From DUSC01 sp964371125 (lineage in GTDB: Bacteria; Pseudomonadota; Alphaproteobacteria; Rhizobiales; Rhizobiaceae), in assembly GCA_964371125.1 (NCBI GenBank), contig CAYJMY010000212.1:1-8209 (forward strand): a stretch of DNA of 8,209 nt. The letters run 5' to 3'. The notes under the pieces were generated by a model. That model was not told the origin of the DNA, made no database searches, and saw nothing but the letters and a program-made list of their open reading frames with translations. The stretch's first letter is position 1. Each line of letters starts with the position of its first letter. This document shows positions 6,364 through 8,209 of the stretch, one piece after another. The position numbers were made by a program, and so were the translations under genes.

Positions 6364-6849
6364 TCAGACGTGATTTGTTTCCTCGGCCGCCTCGACCTCC
6401 TCGCCGGCTTCGGCTTCGCCGTTGCCCGACAAGTTCGCCTCGATGCGCGCGAGCAGCTTGTGCAGCTGCTTCTGCTCCTTCTTGTCGAGACCCTTCAGCG
6501 CCTGCTTCTCGGTCTTCTTCACCGACTTCTCGATGGCGCGGATCGCCTCGCGCCCGCTCTCCGTGAGCGAGATGTGCGCCTGCCTGGCGTCCTCTTCCGA
6601 GGCGCGCTTCTCGAGGAAGCCCTGGACCTGGAGGCGGTTGATGGTCTTGGTGATGGTCGGCGGCCGGACGCCGAGGCGCTGGGCGAGCTGGCCCGGCGTC
6701 AGCCCGTCGTGACGGTCGAGCGCCAGCATGATCTGGTCCTGCCCGGCATAGAAGCCGTGCGCCAGCAGACGCGCGGCGAGCGCCGTCCGCGCCAGCCTCG
6801 CCGCCGAATGCAGCCGCGTCATCGTCGCCGTCTTGTCTGCCTTGGCCAC
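6364..6849 (-). CDS. MarR-family transcriptional regulator
   Basis: This 161-residue winged-helix regulator is probably a dimer that releases DNA on binding a small aromatic or stress ligand. The core helix-turn-helix lies at about 49-77 (LTPGQLAQRLGVRPPTITKT then INRLQVQGF). The wing is at 80-96, with the family signature DARQAHISLTESG. A long C-terminal helix rich in Lys and Glu follows (about 105-138), suited to dimerisation. The last 19 residues are strongly acidic (from NGEAEAGEEVE to the stop), an extra tail that most MarR proteins lack. The start is the GTG at 6849: AGGAG at 6856-6860 lies six bases upstream, whereas a GTG at 6888 would add 13 residues with no family match and no good ribosome site. 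MarR genes are often autoregulated and control a neighbouring carrier; here the EamA gene follows on the same strand. Confidence 0.92.
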   Translation of the reverse strand: MAKADKTATMTRLHSAARLARTALAARLLAHGFYAGQDQIMLALDRHDGLTPGQLAQRLGVRPPTITKTINRLQVQGFLEKRASEEDARQAHISLTESGREAIRAIEKSVKKTEKQALKGLDKKEQKQLHKLLARIEANLSGNGEAEAGEEVEAAEETNHV

Positions 6850-6855
6850 CGTCTT

Positions 6856-6860
6856 CTCCT
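6856..6860 (-). promoter_or_regulatory. Ribosome binding site deciding the marR start
   Basis: The minus strand reads AGGAG, six bases before the GTG at 6849. This favours the 161-residue product over a longer form starting at 6888. Confidence 0.75.
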
Positions 6861-6886
6861 GTGGCGGGATGTTCGTTCGTCGACGC

Positions 6887-6916
6887 ACAATAGCCTCTGG
6901 CGGTCGCTCTCGCCAA
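6887..6916 (-). promoter_or_regulatory. Possible sigma-70 promoter of marR with a palindrome at the start site
   Basis: On the minus strand TTGGCG (6911-6916) is followed after 18 bases by TATTGT (6887-6892). Each box has four of six consensus matches. The 8-base palindrome CGTCGACG (6878-6885) lies where transcription would start, a common place for a MarR autoregulatory operator. Both assignments are inference from position and motif only. Confidence 0.35.
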
Positions 6917-7105
6917 TCCGGGGTCGGGAAGCAGGTCGCAGCCGACGTTTTGCCGGCAACAGGACCCGCCCGGAAACGCTCATGGCAGACGAGTGTTTCA
7001 GGCGCATGACAGTCCGCCCGCGTCGCTGCCGCGCCGTTCTTGGCGCGTGCAAAACGGCGAGCCGCGTCCTATATGCAGGGCCGACCAACCCATCGCGAGC
7101 AGGCC

Positions 7106-8116
7106 ATGAACGCGCATTCCCCGATCCCCGTCACCGTGCTGACCGGCTATCTCGGTTCCGGAAAGACGACCCTCCTCAACCGCATCCTCACCGAGAACCA
7201 CGGCCGCCGCTACGCCGTCATCGTCAACGAGTTCGGCGAGATCGGCATCGACAACGACCTGATCGTCGAGTCCGACGAGGAAATCTACGAGATGAACAAC
7301 GGCTGCGTCTGCTGCACGGTGCGCGGCGACCTAATCCGCACCGTCGAGGGCCTGATGCGCCGCCCCGGCCGCTTCGACGCCATCCTCGTCGAGACCACCG
7401 GCCTCGCCGACCCCGTGCCGGTGGCGCAGACCTTCTTCATGGACGACGACGTGCGCGCCAAGACCCGCCTCGACGCCGTCGTCGCGCTCGTCGACGCCAA
7501 GCATCTGCCGCTGCGCCTCAAGGATTCGCGCGAGGCCGAGGACCAGATCGCCTTCGCCGACGTCGTCGTGCTGAACAAGACCGACCTGGTGACGCCCGAC
7601 GAGCTCGCGGCGGTCGAGGCCACCGTCCGCGCCATCAACCCCACCGCCCGCATCCACCGGGCCGAGCGCGCCGCCGTTTCCCTCGACGCCGTGCTCGACC
7701 GCGGCGCCTTCGACCTGAAGCGGGTGCTGGAGAATGATCCGCACTTCCTCGACGCCGACCATGATCACGACCATGATCATGATCACGGCCACCACCACGG
7801 CGCCGCCGCGCCGATCCACGACGTGACGGTGCGCTCGGTGTCGCTGCGCGGCGGGGAGATGGACTCGCGAAAATTCCTGCCGTGGATCGAGAAGGTGACG
7901 CAGATGGAGGGGCCGAACATCCTGCGCCTGAAGGGCATCATCGCCTTCAGGGACGACCCGGACCGCTACGTCATCCAGGGCGTGCACATGATCATCGAGG
8001 GCGATCACCAGCGCCCGTGGAAGGACGGCGAGAAGCACGAGAGCCGGCTGGTCTTCATCGGCCGCGACCTCGACGCCGACAGGCTGAGGAAGAGCTTCGA
8101 GGCCTGCCAGGCGTGA
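7106..8116 (+). CDS. CobW/COG0523-family GTPase (putative metallochaperone) with His-rich loop
   Basis: This 336-residue cytoplasmic GTPase belongs to the G3E/COG0523 family, whose members load metals such as zinc or cobalt into target proteins or take part in cobalamin synthesis. The order is Walker A GYLGSGKTT (14-22), NEFGEIGIDNDLI (41-53), the metal-binding motif CVCC (67-70), the Walker B region ILVETTGLADP (93-103) and the guanine-specificity motif NKTD (157-160). A loop HDHDHDHDHGHHH follows (219-231), then the CobW C-terminal domain (about 237-334). All key residues are present. I chose the ATG at 7106 because MNAHSPIPVTVLTGYLGSGK begins as the family does; a TTG at 7040 would add 22 unrelated residues. 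The ribosome site is weak (AGG close to the ATG). No Zur-like box is visible upstream and no cobalamin genes are nearby, so the metal is unknown. It is divergent from marR. Confidence 0.93.
   Translation: MNAHSPIPVTVLTGYLGSGKTTLLNRILTENHGRRYAVIVNEFGEIGIDNDLIVESDEEIYEMNNGCVCCTVRGDLIRTVEGLMRRPGRFDAILVETTGLADPVPVAQTFFMDDDVRAKTRLDAVVALVDAKHLPLRLKDSREAEDQIAFADVVVLNKTDLVTPDELAAVEATVRAINPTARIHRAERAAVSLDAVLDRGAFDLKRVLENDPHFLDADHDHDHDHDHGHHHGAAAPIHDVTVRSVSLRGGEMDSRKFLPWIEKVTQMEGPNILRLKGIIAFRDDPDRYVIQGVHMIIEGDHQRPWKDGEKHESRLVFIGRDLDADRLRKSFEACQA
7757..7786 (+). repeat. Short tandem repeat encoding the His/Asp loop of the CobW protein
   Basis: The 12-base unit GACCATGATCAC is repeated about two and a half times (7757-7768, 7769-7780 with one change, 7781-7786 half a unit). 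It encodes alternating Asp and His, residues 218-227. Such in-frame repeats can gain or lose units by slippage, which would change the number of metal-binding histidines without breaking the frame. Confidence 0.7.
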
Positions 8117-8209
8117 TGCAGGTCTCCCTTCTGCCCGTGCTCCGCGTCGCCCGTACCCCCACCCGACTCCGAGACGCGAAAGAACACCCCATCCCCGCAA
8201 TGCGGAGCC
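8117..8209. other. Non-coding end of the window
   Basis: The last 93 bases after the CobW-family stop show no recognisable gene, terminator hairpin or repeat. The next gene lies beyond the window. Confidence 0.4.

Larger units (their letters stand above)
6850..7105. other. Divergent intergenic region between marR and the CobW-family gene
   Basis: In these 256 bases I see no supported gene. The region must carry the promoters for both divergent genes. The marR candidate is listed separately. For the CobW-family gene the only AT-rich box is TATATG at 7070-7075, and it has no good -35 partner at normal spacing. Confidence 0.4.

Noticed and set aside
7030..7105. Zur or Fur box upstream of the CobW-family gene
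   Set aside because: I looked for an AT-rich palindrome of the Zur type; only TATATG is present, without dyad symmetry.
6370..7737. A 455-codon plus-strand open frame across marR and the CobW-family gene
   Set aside because: It is antisense to marR and out of frame with the CobW-family gene, extremely Arg-rich, and has no motif.

Overview
This is GC-rich chromosomal DNA, most likely from an alphaproteobacterium of the Hyphomicrobiales (Rhizobiales) type. The evidence is the strong G/C bias at third codon positions, the gene families present (TakP-type TRAP transporter, Tat-exported DctP, LacI and MarR regulators, EamA carrier, CobW GTPase) and the use of GTG, TTG and probably CTG start codons. 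I see no rRNA, tRNA, CRISPR array, insertion sequence, phage gene or origin. The window reads as ordinary transport and metabolism territory with one clear rearrangement scar.

Layout. The window opens inside the 3' end of a TRAP large permease gene (dctM-like, + strand, stop at 398). Bases 399-738 hold the remains of an old tandem duplication: two copies of a hairpin terminator, a decayed fragment of a dctP gene on the minus strand, and a second copy of the dctM tail. The intact dctP (739-1845, minus) encodes a Tat-exported TakP/FcbT1-type binding protein and is convergent with dctM. A 372-base divergent intergenic region separates dctP from a class I glutamine amidotransferase of the PuuD/peptidase C26 type (2218-2991, plus).

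Then come four genes on the minus strand, read from right to left: a MarR regulator (6849 to 6364), an EamA/DMT carrier (6288 to 5350), a LacI regulator (5284 to 4262, best explained by a CTG start) and an NAD(P)-dependent D-2-hydroxyacid dehydrogenase (3991 to 3011). The gaps between them are 75, 65 and 270 bases. The window ends with a CobW-family GTPase/metallochaperone with a His-rich loop (7106-8116, plus), divergent from marR.

How they may work together. DctP and DctM are two parts of one secondary transporter; the family handles alpha-keto acids and related organic anions. The hydroxyacid dehydrogenase interconverts 2-keto and 2-hydroxy acids, so a shared organic-acid theme is possible, but only by inference. 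LacI probably controls itself and perhaps the adjacent EamA carrier or the dehydrogenase. The CobW GTPase and the amidotransferase have no visible functional link to their neighbours. I did not find a convincing undescribed system. The most interesting items are the dctM/dctP duplication scar and the non-canonical start of the LacI gene.
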